From the NCBI RefSeq assembly GCF_002355395.1, contig NZ_AP017315.1, positions 1,736,001 to 1,800,000 of the forward strand: 64,000 nucleotides of DNA. The letters run 5' to 3'. Positions 32,044 to 40,629 of the stretch are shown here, piece by piece (positions within the stretch are counted from its first letter, which is position 1; the number at the start of each line of letters is the position of its first letter). The stretch is from Microcella alkaliphila (lineage in GTDB: Bacteria > Actinomycetota > Actinomycetes > Actinomycetales > Microbacteriaceae). The notes below the pieces were generated by a model, which did no database searches, was not told the DNA's origin, and saw only the letters and a list, made by a program, of their open reading frames with translations. The translations under genes and the position numbers were made by a program.

Positions 32044-34173
32044 CTACTTTCCGCCGAGCGCGTCGGTCAGCAGCGAGATGAGCGCCTGCAACTGCACCGT
32101 GCCCTCGGCCGCGACCTCCTCGTCCGACCCGTCGAGCGCGCGCGCGGCGAGGCCCGCCTTCGCGTCGATGAGGTCGGCGATGCGCGCGTCGATCGTCTGC
32201 GCGGCCAGGATGCGCCACGCCGTGACCGGCATCTCCTGACCGATGCGGTGCACGCGGTCGATGGCCTGCGTCTGCTCGGCCGACGTCCACGACAACTCCG
32301 CCAACACCACGTTTGACGCGGCCTGCAGGTTCAGGCCGACACCGGCGGCAGTCAGCGAACAGACGATGACCGACACGTCCTCGTCGTTCGTGAACGCATC
32401 GATCGCCTCCTGGCGCGCCTTCGACGACTGGTCGCCGCGCACGCTCACCGAGCGCAAGCCCGCCTGCGCGAAATGCTGCTCCGCCGCATCCATCACGTCG
32501 ATGTGCTTCGCGAAGAACACGACCTTGCCGACGTTACGGGCCAACTGCGCCGTGTAGTCCGCGGCGAGCACCGCCTTCGCGGTCCCGATCTGGCGCACCA
32601 TCGTGAACACGTTGTCGCCCGTCGACGACTGGCGCGACTCCTCCAGCTCGGCGGCCGCAACGAGGCGCACCAGCTCGTGGTCGGTCTCCACCGGCGGCAC
32701 CTCCCGCGCCTCAGCAGCGCGACGGTACCGCGTGAGCAGCCGCGCGACGAGCGCACGCTCGCTGGCGCGAATCGACCGCCCGATCTCGTCATCCAACTCG
32801 ACCGGAATGTCGGCGATGCGGCGCGCCGGAATGTCGGACGCAACATCCACCTTCTTGCGTCGCACGATGCCCATGTCGATGACGGCCTTGCGCGCCTCGC
32901 TGAAGAACCCGGGGTCGGCGGGGGTGAGCCCCGTCTCCTCCAGCTTCTCCATCAACTCGCCGAGCGGCTTCTTGTCGTCGATCCAGCCGAGGAACTTCCA
33001 GATCATCCGGAAGTCCTCGATCTGGTTGATCAGGGGCGTACCCGTCAGCGCCATCATCAGCGCCTTCGGGTGCAACATGCGGATGCTCGCGGCCAGCGAC
33101 TGCACGTGCCGCGAACGCTGAGACGTCGCGTTCTTGATGAAGTGCGCCTCGTCCACGACCATGCCCTTGAAGCCGAAACGGCCGAGCCAACCCACGTGCC
33201 GATCGAGGATCTCGTAGTTGACGATGATGACGTCGGCGAACGCGTCCAGGTCGTCCCCGTCGCCGTGCACGACGGTCGCCGAGCGCTGCGGGATCCAGCG
33301 CTCCACCTCGCGCGCCCAGTTCGTCTTCACGACGTTCGGCACGACGACCAGCAGCGGAAAGGCCTTCGCCACGTTCGCCGCCATGAGCGCCTGCGCCGTC
33401 TTGCCGAGACCCGGCTCGTCGGCGAGCAGGAAGGTGCGGTGGCCGGCCCTGACCGACTCGACGAGACGCGCCTGGTGGCGCATGAGGGGAAGGCCGCCGG
33501 GGGTTGCAAGCGAGTCGGCCTCGGGCAGCTCCATCGTGGCGGCCTGCCCACCGGCGCCGTACTCGAACGACCGGAACAGCGGCTCGATGAGCTCCCAGTT
33601 GGCGAGCCGCGTCGAGGCCGGCTTGCGCGGCGGGGTCAGAGCTGACAGGTCGGGGGCGAGGAAGGGGTTTGCCAGCTGCGCCTGCTTGACGCTCGGCGGC
33701 GTCACCTGCTTGGCCACCTCGGGGGCGACCTCGATCGCCTCGGTGACGATGATGAGCTCGTCGGGCTCGAGCTCGGCGCCCGAGGCGAGCAGCATGTCGC
33801 GGCGCAGCGCCTTCGCGGCGTCCGAGACCTTCGCTTCCGGGGCGAGCAGGGCGATGAGCGAGGTGTCGCGGGCGGCGGTTTTCGCCATGATGCCCGCGAG
33901 GCCGTCGAGGCGCTTCAAGACCTCGGCGCGCTCTGACTCGGGAACCTCAGCGTCATCTTTCACGCGTGCACGTTCCTCACGCACGAGCAAGGCCGCCACC
34001 TGGAACTTGGTGCGGTTCGACGGGCTCACCTTGCCGCGGCCTGCGGCGTTCTCGACCTCGCGAACGGCGCGGGCGAGGATCGGGATGATGCCCTCTTCGT
34101 CGAGGGGTCGACGGCGTCGCCGCGCCTGAGTGCCGCGGGCGTTGTTTTTGGTGCGCTGGCCGGTCTGGGCCAT
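32044..34173 (-). CDS. SNF2-family helicase
   Basis: The protein has 709 residues. It has two RecA-like lobes of a SWI2/SNF2 ATPase: motif I LADEPGLGKTAQAL (about 260), motif II VVDEAHFIKNATSQRS, motif III MALTGTPLINQIEDF, then the C-terminal lobe with VVFFAKHIDVMDAAEQHF, VIVCSLTAAGVGLNLQAA (motif V) and QAIDRVHRIGQEMPVTAWRI (motif VI). The ~200-residue N-terminal region is specific and helical, without a zinc finger. It is inferred to translocate on double-stranded DNA. The ATG at 34173 has GAGGAGGG directly upstream. Several SNF2 proteins belong to defence systems, but no partner is visible here; neighbours are the IS-split gene and mmuM. Confidence 0.85.
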   Translation of the reverse strand: MAQTGQRTKNNARGTQARRRRRPLDEEGIIPILARAVREVENAAGRGKVSPSNRTKFQVAALLVREERARVKDDAEVPESERAEVLKRLDGLAGIMAKTAARDTSLIALLAPEAKVSDAAKALRRDMLLASGAELEPDELIIVTEAIEVAPEVAKQVTPPSVKQAQLANPFLAPDLSALTPPRKPASTRLANWELIEPLFRSFEYGAGGQAATMELPEADSLATPGGLPLMRHQARLVESVRAGHRTFLLADEPGLGKTAQALMAANVAKAFPLLVVVPNVVKTNWAREVERWIPQRSATVVHGDGDDLDAFADVIIVNYEILDRHVGWLGRFGFKGMVVDEAHFIKNATSQRSRHVQSLAASIRMLHPKALMMALTGTPLINQIEDFRMIWKFLGWIDDKKPLGELMEKLEETGLTPADPGFFSEARKAVIDMGIVRRKKVDVASDIPARRIADIPVELDDEIGRSIRASERALVARLLTRYRRAAEAREVPPVETDHELVRLVAAAELEESRQSSTGDNVFTMVRQIGTAKAVLAADYTAQLARNVGKVVFFAKHIDVMDAAEQHFAQAGLRSVSVRGDQSSKARQEAIDAFTNDEDVSVIVCSLTAAGVGLNLQAASNVVLAELSWTSAEQTQAIDRVHRIGQEMPVTAWRILAAQTIDARIADLIDAKAGLAARALDGSDEEVAAEGTVQLQALISLLTDALGGK

Positions 34174-34407
34174 GACCCTCCTCGGGTGCAAACGTGTGAC
34201 GTCTCGCGGTTCTGGTGCGCGGCCCGCGAGGGTGAAGCGTCGGCCCCGCGGTGGTCACAAAGGCCGGGAGCATCTCGTGCCCTGACCCGGTCGAGAACGC
34301 CCGGTGAGCCGAAATGCCGCGTCCAGTCTACTGCACCGGCGCCCACACATGACGAATCATGCCGCGCAGGGAGGCGAAGAGGGGCGTGCGTGTTGCACGA
34401 TAATCCT

Positions 34408-35307
34408 GTGCAGCATCCGCCCCTTCCCCCGGTCGCCGTCTTGGACGGCGGACTCGGAAGTCACCTCGAGGCGATCGGCCACGACCTGAGCGGCGACCTC
34501 TGGAGCGCCCGCCTGCTTCACGACCATCCGGATGCGATTCGGGATGCTCATCACGACTACTTCGCGTCCGGCGCCGACATCGCGATTTCCGCCTCGTATC
34601 AGCTCTCCTTCGAGGGCGCGCGTCGTCGCGGGCTGTCCGATGACGACGCGACCGAGCTGATGCGTGCCAGTGTGACCATCGCCGCCGAGGCCCGCGACGA
34701 ACACCGGCCCGAGGGGCTGGTGGCGGCCTCCGTTGGCCCTTACGGCGCGGCGCGAGCCGACGGATCCGAGTACCGCGGCGACTACGACCTCGACCGCGCC
34801 GGACTGCGCGCGTGGCACGCGCGGCGTCTCACCGTGCTGGCCGAGAGCGGCGCGGACCTGCTCGCCATCGAAACCATTCCGAGCCGTACCGAGTCGAGGG
34901 CGCTGCTCGAGCTGCTGCGCGGGACGGGCGTCGCGGCGTGGTTGTCGTTCACGGTGGCCGATGGGCGGCTGCGCACGGGCGAGAGCCTCACGGACGCGTT
35001 TGCGGACGCCGACGCGGTCGACGAGATCGTCGCGGTCGGCATCAACTGCTCCCACCCCGCCGAGGTGTCGGGCGCAATCCGCGCCGCGCGCTCCGTGACC
35101 GACAAGCCGATCGTCGTCTACCCGAACAGCGGCGAGCACTGGAATCGGGCACAGCGACGCTGGGAGGGCGAGCCTGGCTTTGCTCCGGCGCAGGTGTCGC
35201 GGTGGCTGGAGGAGGGAGCGAGTATCGTCGGCGGATGCTGCCGGGTCGGCCCCGCCGAGATCGCGGGTATCGCCGACGTCGTCCGCAGGCACGCCCCCGC
35301 TACGTGA
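34408..35307 (+). CDS. mmuM: Homocysteine S-methyltransferase
   Basis: The protein has 299 residues. It has a TIM-barrel methyltransferase pattern with the zinc ligands: AVLDGGLGSHLE at the start, VGINCSHPAEV (first Cys), and SIVGGCCRVGPAEI (the paired cysteines). It moves a methyl group from S-methylmethionine or a similar donor to homocysteine, giving methionine. GTG at 34408 is the family-like start; a second GTG six codons upstream is also possible. The stop overlaps the end of the convergent ABC ATPase gene by 8 bp. Confidence 0.85.
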   Translation: MQHPPLPPVAVLDGGLGSHLEAIGHDLSGDLWSARLLHDHPDAIRDAHHDYFASGADIAISASYQLSFEGARRRGLSDDDATELMRASVTIAAEARDEHRPEGLVAASVGPYGAARADGSEYRGDYDLDRAGLRAWHARRLTVLAESGADLLAIETIPSRTESRALLELLRGTGVAAWLSFTVADGRLRTGESLTDAFADADAVDEIVAVGINCSHPAEVSGAIRAARSVTDKPIVVYPNSGEHWNRAQRRWEGEPGFAPAQVSRWLEEGASIVGGCCRVGPAEIAGIADVVRRHAPAT

Positions 35308-36037
35308 GGAAGCGAGCGAGGAAGGCGCGTGTGCGATCCTCCCGGGGCTCGCGCAGCAGCTGAGCGGCCGGCCCCTCCTCGACGATGACGCCGCCGTCGA
35401 GGAAGACGACGCGGTCGGCCACGTCGCGGGCGAACGCCATCTCGTGCGTCGCCATCACGATCGTCGTGCCCTCGTTCTTCAGCTCACGCACGAGGTCGAG
35501 CACCTCGACGACCAGTTCGGGGTCGAGCGCCGAGGTGATCTCGTCGAGCAGCAGCAGTTCGGGGTTCGTCGCGATCGCCCGCACGATGGCGACGCGCTGC
35601 TGCTGACCGCCGGAGAGCCGGTCGGGATACTCGCGCGCCTTGCCCGCCAACCCGACGCGATCGAGCAGCTCGAGCGCGGTCGCCTCGGCCGTTGCGCGCG
35701 GGATGCGCAGCACGCGACGGCTCGCGAGCGTGACGTTGTCGATGACCCGGATGTGCGGGAACAGGTTGAACTGCTGGAACACCGTTCCGATGCGGGCGCG
35801 CACCCGGTCGGCGTGCACCCGCGGGTCGGAGATGTCGGTGTCGCGCAACCAGATCTGACCGTCGTCGATTCGCTCGAGCAGGTTGACGCACCGCAGCAGG
35901 GTCGACTTTCCCGATCCGCTGGCACCGATGAGCGCGACGACGTCGTGTTCGGCCACGGTCAGGTCGACCCCGCCGAGCACCTCGGTGTCGCCGAATCTTT
36001 TGCGCACGCCGTCGAGCCGGAGGACAGGCGGGGTCAT
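35300..36037 (-). CDS. Polar amino-acid ABC transporter ATPase
   Basis: The protein has 245 residues of the GlnQ/HisP class: Walker A GASGSGKSTLL, Q-loop VFQQFNLFPHIRV, signature RLSGGQQQRVAIVRAI, Walker B LLLLDEITSAL, and H-loop TIVMATHEMAFARD. It energises the permease encoded upstream; their genes overlap (ATGA). It is the last gene of a binding protein-permease-ATPase operon. Specificity is set by the binding protein. Confidence 0.9.
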   Translation of the reverse strand: MTPPVLRLDGVRKRFGDTEVLGGVDLTVAEHDVVALIGASGSGKSTLLRCVNLLERIDDGQIWLRDTDISDPRVHADRVRARIGTVFQQFNLFPHIRVIDNVTLASRRVLRIPRATAEATALELLDRVGLAGKAREYPDRLSGGQQQRVAIVRAIATNPELLLLDEITSALDPELVVEVLDLVRELKNEGTTIVMATHEMAFARDVADRVVFLDGGVIVEEGPAAQLLREPREDRTRAFLARFLT

Positions 36038-36888
36038 ACGACGCTCCCCATCTGTTCGCGCGCCCGAAGCCGCGCCGTGTACCAGTCGGTGAGGCGAATC
36101 ATCGGCAGGGCAAGGAGCACGAACAGCAGGCCCGCGACGACGTAGGGGGTGAAGTTGAAGTTCGCCGCCGTCTCGATCTGCGCGGCACGCACGGCGTCGA
36201 CCACCCCGAGCACCGAGATGAGCCCGACATCTTTCTGCATGGCCACGAAGTCGTTCATGAGGGCCGGGGTGACTTTCCGCACCGCCTGGGGTAGTACCAC
36301 GATGCGCATCGACTGCCCGTGGTTCAGGCCCAGGGAACGCGCAGCCAGCCGCTGTGAGGGGTGTACGGCCTCGATTCCGGCGCGGAACACCTCGCTCACG
36401 TACGCCGAATACGTCAGGATGAGTGCGATCGTGCCCCAGAACTGCGCGCTGTTGCGGGGGAACAGTTCGAGCCCGGGGAGCCCGAAGCCGACGAGGAACA
36501 GCACGATGATCAGCGGCAGGCCGCGGAACAGGTCGGTGTAGGCGGCGGCGAGCGCGCGCAGCGGGAACCAGATCGGCCCCCGGAGCGTGCGAATCGTCGC
36601 GATCAGCACACTCAGCACGAGCACGCCGATCACCGCGAAGAACAGCACCTGCACGTTGATCCACAGACCCGCGATCACGCGCGGCCAGGCGGCGATCGCG
36701 GTCTCCAGGTCGAAGAAGCTGCGCTGCACCCGGTTCCAGCCCGGCGTGTTGATGATCGTGATCCACACGATCACCGCGAAGACGATCGTGGAGACGAAGG
36801 AGATCAGGACCGAGCGCGCATTCTGCTTCCGTCGATACGCACGCCGACCGAGTTCGACGTCGCTGACGGTTTCGCGGGACGCTGGCAC
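36034..36888 (-). CDS. Polar amino-acid ABC transporter permease
   Basis: The protein has 284 residues from a GTG that overlaps the TAG of the binding-protein gene. An N-terminal basic cytoplasmic segment (RRAYRRKQNARS) precedes about five membrane helices. The HisMQ-family permease core includes YTDLFRGLPLIIVLFLVGFG, SAYVSEVFRAGIEAVHPSQR and the EAA loop (AARSLGLNHGQSMRIVVLPQ). Only one permease gene is present, so it is inferred to form a homodimer. Confidence 0.9.
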   Translation of the reverse strand: MPASRETVSDVELGRRAYRRKQNARSVLISFVSTIVFAVIVWITIINTPGWNRVQRSFFDLETAIAAWPRVIAGLWINVQVLFFAVIGVLVLSVLIATIRTLRGPIWFPLRALAAAYTDLFRGLPLIIVLFLVGFGLPGLELFPRNSAQFWGTIALILTYSAYVSEVFRAGIEAVHPSQRLAARSLGLNHGQSMRIVVLPQAVRKVTPALMNDFVAMQKDVGLISVLGVVDAVRAAQIETAANFNFTPYVVAGLLFVLLALPMIRLTDWYTARLRAREQMGSVV

Positions 36889-37721
36889 TACTGCAGGATA
36901 GGCGCGCCCGCGTCGGCGCCGAGCCACTCGTCGGCGATGTCCGCCAGGCGACCGCTGTCGCGCAGGCGGTCAACCGCGGCCGAGACCGCCTCCGTCAGCG
37001 GGCTGTCCTTCGCGAGCACGAGGCCCCACTCGTCGCTGATGCCGGCGTCTGCTGGCAGCTGGCCGAGCAGCACGCCGCCCTCGAGCACGACGGCGCTGAG
37101 GAAGAACGCGGTCGGAAGGTCGACCACGATTGCATCTACCGTGCCGTTCTGCAGCGCCAGCACCGCATCGTCGTTCGTGTTGAACGCCTGGGCGCCCGCA
37201 GTCGGAGCGATCTGCTGCTCAATCGCCGTGAAGCTCGTCGTTCCGGTCGCAGCGCCAATCAGGAAGCCCTCCAGGTCGGCAAGGCTCGCCGCGCCGGCAG
37301 CGGGCGACGACTCGACGGTGATCACCGCTTGCGGCGTTGCGTAGTACGGGGTCGAGAAGTCGACGTTCTCGGCCCGCTCCGCGGTGATCGTGTACTGCTG
37401 CAGGTTGAAGTCGAAGGTCTTCGGGCCCGGCTGAATCGCCGACTCGAAGCTCGTGCGCACCCACACCACGTCCTCGGGCGCGAATCCGAGCTCCTCGGCC
37501 ACGGCGTACGCGACCGCCGCTTCGAACCCTTCACCCGTGGTGGGGTCGTCGTCGATCACGTACGGGAAGTAGGCGGGCTCACCGGTGGCGATCGTCAGCA
37601 CGCCCTCCGTGACGTAGCCGCTCGCATCATCAGCGGGCGCATCGGCGGCGCAGCCAGCGAGAACGAGCGCGAATGCCGCGAGAGCGGCGAGCGGGGTAAG
37701 ACGACGGATGCGCGTGGTCAC
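36888..37721 (-). CDS. Amino-acid ABC transporter substrate-binding lipoprotein
   Basis: The protein has 277 residues. The signal peptide ends in a lipobox (LALVLAGC type: ALVLAGCAAD), so it is anchored to the outer face of the membrane. Family III solute-binding features: EGVLTIATGEPAYFPYVIDD, GEGFEAAVAYAVAEELGF, YTITAERAENVDFSTPYYAT and the dimer-of-lobes hinge. The ligand is a polar amino acid or opine, not more precisely known. GTG start. Its TAG overlaps the permease GTG start. Confidence 0.88.
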   Translation of the reverse strand: MTTRIRRLTPLAALAAFALVLAGCAADAPADDASGYVTEGVLTIATGEPAYFPYVIDDDPTTGEGFEAAVAYAVAEELGFAPEDVVWVRTSFESAIQPGPKTFDFNLQQYTITAERAENVDFSTPYYATPQAVITVESSPAAGAASLADLEGFLIGAATGTTSFTAIEQQIAPTAGAQAFNTNDDAVLALQNGTVDAIVVDLPTAFFLSAVVLEGGVLLGQLPADAGISDEWGLVLAKDSPLTEAVSAAVDRLRDSGRLADIADEWLGADAGAPILQ

Positions 37722-37928
37722 GAGGGCCTCCAGGTACGGTGAGAGTGCGGGTGACAGTCATTGTGAACCGAGGCCACGTTCTGACGCGCGATCCGGGTCG
37801 AATTGTTACGCGCATCACCCGTGAGACGACCTCGCGCGGCGCGACTACACGCCGCCGCCGCCTCCACCGCCTCCTCCGCCGCCCGAGGACCCGCCGCCGC
37901 CGGAGCCGCCCGGGGAGCTCGTGCCCGA

Positions 37929-38246
37929 CTAGCTCGACGACAGGGTGGAGCTGACCGAGCCGACGCCGGCGGCAAAGGCGCCGACGGTGAACGGGCGCGC
38001 GCCGCGGTCGTTCGGGTCGATCGGTTCGCGCAGCGCACCCTGCGGCGACTGCAGCACGCGCATCCGATCGGCCTCGGCGAGGCGGATGTACTGGTCGAGA
38101 CCCGTGAGGTGATCGTTCACCTCGGCCCCGGCTGCGCTGAGTGGCTGCCGCGACAGCAACCCGGCGGTGACGATCGCGCCGAGCGGAGCGGCCACGCCGA
38201 CCAGCATCGCCGTGACGAGACCCAGCAGTGCGACGATGGGGCGCAT
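37929..38246 (-). CDS. Short secreted or membrane protein ending at an early amber
   Basis: The protein has 105 residues with an N-terminal hydrophobic segment (RPIVALLGLVTAMLVGVAAP) that is a signal or anchor, and a soluble part ending SVSSTLSSS. The frame then meets TAG (37929-37931). Beyond it the same frame runs on for 27 more codons of Ser/Gly-rich sequence (SGTSSPGGSGGGGSSGGG, then poly-Gly) to another TAG at 37845-37847. Such Gly-rich tails are common ends of actinobacterial secreted proteins, so the first TAG may be a recent truncation. TAGCGT lies 7 nt before the ATG. The start codon overlaps, in antiparallel, the start of the divergent M20 peptidase gene. Confidence 0.55.
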   Translation of the reverse strand: MRPIVALLGLVTAMLVGVAAPLGAIVTAGLLSRQPLSAAGAEVNDHLTGLDQYIRLAEADRMRVLQSPQGALREPIDPNDRGARPFTVGAFAAGVGSVSSTLSSS

Positions 38247-39630
38247 GACCTCGACGCTATCGCCTGACACGCGGCACGACGAGAGGGCGATCGCGCGGTT
38301 GCGAGAGTTGGTGCGCATCCCGACGATCTCCCGGCCGCCCTACGGGCCGGGGCCGCGCCGCGACCCGGAGCCGTTCGAGCGTTTCATCGACACCCTCCCG
38401 ACGCTCTACCCGCTCGTGCATGAGCACCTGACCCGCGAGCGCGTCGGCGACGCGGCGCTGCTGTACCGCTGGCCGGGAGCTGATCCCACCGGTGCGTCAT
38501 CGCCCACGGTCCTGATGGCGCACTACGACGTGGTGCCCGCGACCGACGAGGGTTGGCAACACCCGCCGTTCGTCGCCGTCATCACCGACTCCGGTCCCGA
38601 CGGCGACGAGGCGGTGCTGTGGGGCCGCGGCACGATCGATGACAAGGGATGCGCCGCCGCCATTCTCGAGGCCATCGAGCGTCTGCTCGCGGCCGGCTTC
38701 CGCCCCCGGCACGACGTTCTCGTCAGCCTCGGCGACGACGAGGAGGTTAGCGGGCGCGGTGCCCGTGCCATCGTGGAGGTTCTGCGCGAGCGCGGAGTGC
38801 GGCCATCGCTCGTGCTCGACGAGGGAGGGGCGATCGTGTCCGGCGCCTTTCCCGGTGTCGACGAGCCGTACGCGGTGGTCGGCGTGACCGAGAAGGGCAT
38901 CACCACCCTGCGCCTCACCGTCGAGCAGCAGGGCGGGCACGCCGCGAGCCCGCCGCCGCTGGCGGCAACCGAGCGGCTCGCGCGCGCCATCCTGCGGTTG
39001 AACGCCCGACCCGCCCACGCGCGGCTCGATGCGACGACCCGACTCATGATTCGTACGCTCGGCGAACGCGCGAAGCCGGCCCTCCGCTTCGTGTTCCGGC
39101 GGGTGGACCTGTTCGCGCCGCTGCTGCTGCGCGTCTTTCTGCGCACGAGTCCCGAGACCCGCGCGCTCGTGCGAACGACCCGCGCGGTCACCGAGCTGCG
39201 GGCCGGCCACGCCGCCAACGCGTTGGCCGAACGCGCCGAAGCCACGATCAACATGCGCATCGCGCCCGGAACCTCCGTCGCCGAGGCCGTCTCCGAGGCG
39301 GAAACCGCCATAGACGACGAACGCGTCACGGTCGAGGTGCTCGAACCGAGCGAACCCTCCCCCGTGTCACCCGCATCCGGGGAGGGCTGGGAGGCGATCG
39401 TGCAGGCGGTGCACGACGTGCATCCCGGGCTGGTGGTCTCGCCCTACGTCATGATGCAGGCGAGCGACAGCCGCTGGTTCACCGCGATCAGCGATCACGT
39501 CTACCGATTCGCGCCGTTCCGCATGACGGCAGACGAGCGCGCGTGCCTCCACGCGAAGAACGAGCGTATTCGGGTGGCGGCGTTCCTGGAGGGCGTGCGT
39601 GTCTACGAGGCGCTACTGCGCCAACGCTGA
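38245..39630 (+). CDS. M20-family metallopeptidase
   Basis: The protein has 461 residues. It has the zinc-dependent M20 pattern: PTVLMAHYDVVPATDEGWQH (His and Asp), LWGRGTIDDKGCAAAILEAI (bridging Asp), SLGDDEEVSGRGARAIVEVL (catalytic Glu pair) and a late His (ACLHAKNERIRV). The dimerisation lid lies at about 225-380. It is a carboxypeptidase or dipeptidase-type enzyme on an unknown substrate. The start MTSTLSPDTRHDER is chosen because the family begins there, although its ATG overlaps the divergent gene's ATG. Starts further upstream would overlap that gene more. Confidence 0.85.
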   Translation: MTSTLSPDTRHDERAIARLRELVRIPTISRPPYGPGPRRDPEPFERFIDTLPTLYPLVHEHLTRERVGDAALLYRWPGADPTGASSPTVLMAHYDVVPATDEGWQHPPFVAVITDSGPDGDEAVLWGRGTIDDKGCAAAILEAIERLLAAGFRPRHDVLVSLGDDEEVSGRGARAIVEVLRERGVRPSLVLDEGGAIVSGAFPGVDEPYAVVGVTEKGITTLRLTVEQQGGHAASPPPLAATERLARAILRLNARPAHARLDATTRLMIRTLGERAKPALRFVFRRVDLFAPLLLRVFLRTSPETRALVRTTRAVTELRAGHAANALAERAEATINMRIAPGTSVAEAVSEAETAIDDERVTVEVLEPSEPSPVSPASGEGWEAIVQAVHDVHPGLVVSPYVMMQASDSRWFTAISDHVYRFAPFRMTADERACLHAKNERIRVAAFLEGVRVYEALLRQR

Positions 39631-39643
39631 AGCGAGATGCGCC

Positions 39644-40552
39644 CTACGAACCGAGCCAGTCGGCCCAGTGGTTCATGCCGCGCGGGTCATCGGTCACGAT
39701 GACATCCACGCCTGCCTGTCGTGCCTTCTGCCAGAGCGTCGGGGTGTTCAGCGTGTAGACGATCACGGTCACGCCGGCCTGCTGAAGTTGCGCCACCATT
39801 CGCGGCGACAGGTCGATCGAGCGCATACTCGTCACGACCACGGAGGCGTCGTAGGCCGTCACGAGGCCGAGCGGCGACGCCGGAAGCACGCGCATCGTGA
39901 GGGCCCGTTGCAGGTGCGGAGCAGCCCGCTGCAAGGCGATCATGGTGCGCGCCTCGAAGCTCGAGACGACGGTGCGATCACCGATCCCCAGTTCGTCGAT
40001 CACCGCGATGACCGGGGCGACGTCTTCTTCGCGCCACGTGCCCTTGAACTCGACGAGCGCCGTCGTCGGCACGTCGATGAAGGGTTCGAGCGCCTCCCGT
40101 GCCGTCGGCACCGGGGTGCCGCGCCATGCAGGACCGAACCACGATCCCGCGTCCAGCTGTCGGATGCCGTCGAGCGTGAACTCGCTGATCGGTCCCGCTC
40201 CGTCCGTCGTGCGATCAACCATGTCGTCGTGCATCAGCACGGCGTGGCCGTCGCTCGTAAGCTGCAGGTCGAACTCCACAATGTCGGCGCCACCGTTGAT
40301 GCCCGCGACGATCGCCGGCACGGTGTTCTCGGGAGCTGCGACCGGATCACCGCGGTGCGCGGCGGTCAGCGGAACCCCGTCATTCATCGCCTGCGCATAC
40401 GCCGGAATGGCGGCGTATGCCGTCGCGGCCGTGTAATCCACCGAGAACACACCCACGAGGGCGACAGTCACCGCGACCGTCGTCGACACGCGACGGAACG
40501 AGTAGCGGTGACCGCGACAAAAACGGCGGGGCTGGGTCTCGGAATGCGTCAC
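39644..40552 (-). CDS. Secreted glycerophosphodiester phosphodiesterase
   Basis: The protein has 302 residues from a GTG with GGGAGG 5 nt upstream. A basic N-terminus and a hydrophobic segment (VAVTVALVGVFSVDYTA) act as signal or anchor. The catalytic domain has the GDPD motifs: TAAHRGDPVAAPENTVPAIV (HR and EN), VEFDLQLTSDGHAVLMHD (ExD and His), then EFKGTW and VIVYTLNTP. It hydrolyses glycerophosphodiesters to glycerol 3-phosphate outside the cell, a phosphate- or glycerol-scavenging role. TAGGCT and two 11-bp direct repeats lie upstream. Confidence 0.88.
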   Translation of the reverse strand: MTHSETQPRRFCRGHRYSFRRVSTTVAVTVALVGVFSVDYTAATAYAAIPAYAQAMNDGVPLTAAHRGDPVAAPENTVPAIVAGINGGADIVEFDLQLTSDGHAVLMHDDMVDRTTDGAGPISEFTLDGIRQLDAGSWFGPAWRGTPVPTAREALEPFIDVPTTALVEFKGTWREEDVAPVIAVIDELGIGDRTVVSSFEARTMIALQRAAPHLQRALTMRVLPASPLGLVTAYDASVVVTSMRSIDLSPRMVAQLQQAGVTVIVYTLNTPTLWQKARQAGVDVIVTDDPRGMNHWADWLGS

Positions 40553-40597
40553 GAAACCTCCCAATCGTCGGGTCACCGCGTCGGTGCGGTGCCGACC

Positions 40598-40629
40598 AGC
40601 CTAGGGGGTTCCGTTACCGTTCCGTGACC
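40598..40629 (-). promoter_or_regulatory. Promoter with PHO-box-like repeats before phosphodiesterase
   Basis: On the minus strand two 11-bp direct repeats, GGTCACGGAAC and GGTAACGGAAC (40629-40608), stand just before a -10-like TAGGCT (40603-40598). The repeat length fits PhoP binding. The same bases also encode the Arg-Asn-Gly tail of the CAP-domain protein, so the repeat could be a coding coincidence. Confidence 0.4.

Noticed and set aside
32044-34173. SNF2 helicase as part of a DISARM- or Druantia-like defence island
   Set aside because: No methyltransferase, PLD-type nuclease or other defence partner is adjacent. The neighbours are an IS-split gene and mmuM, so a defence role is not supported.
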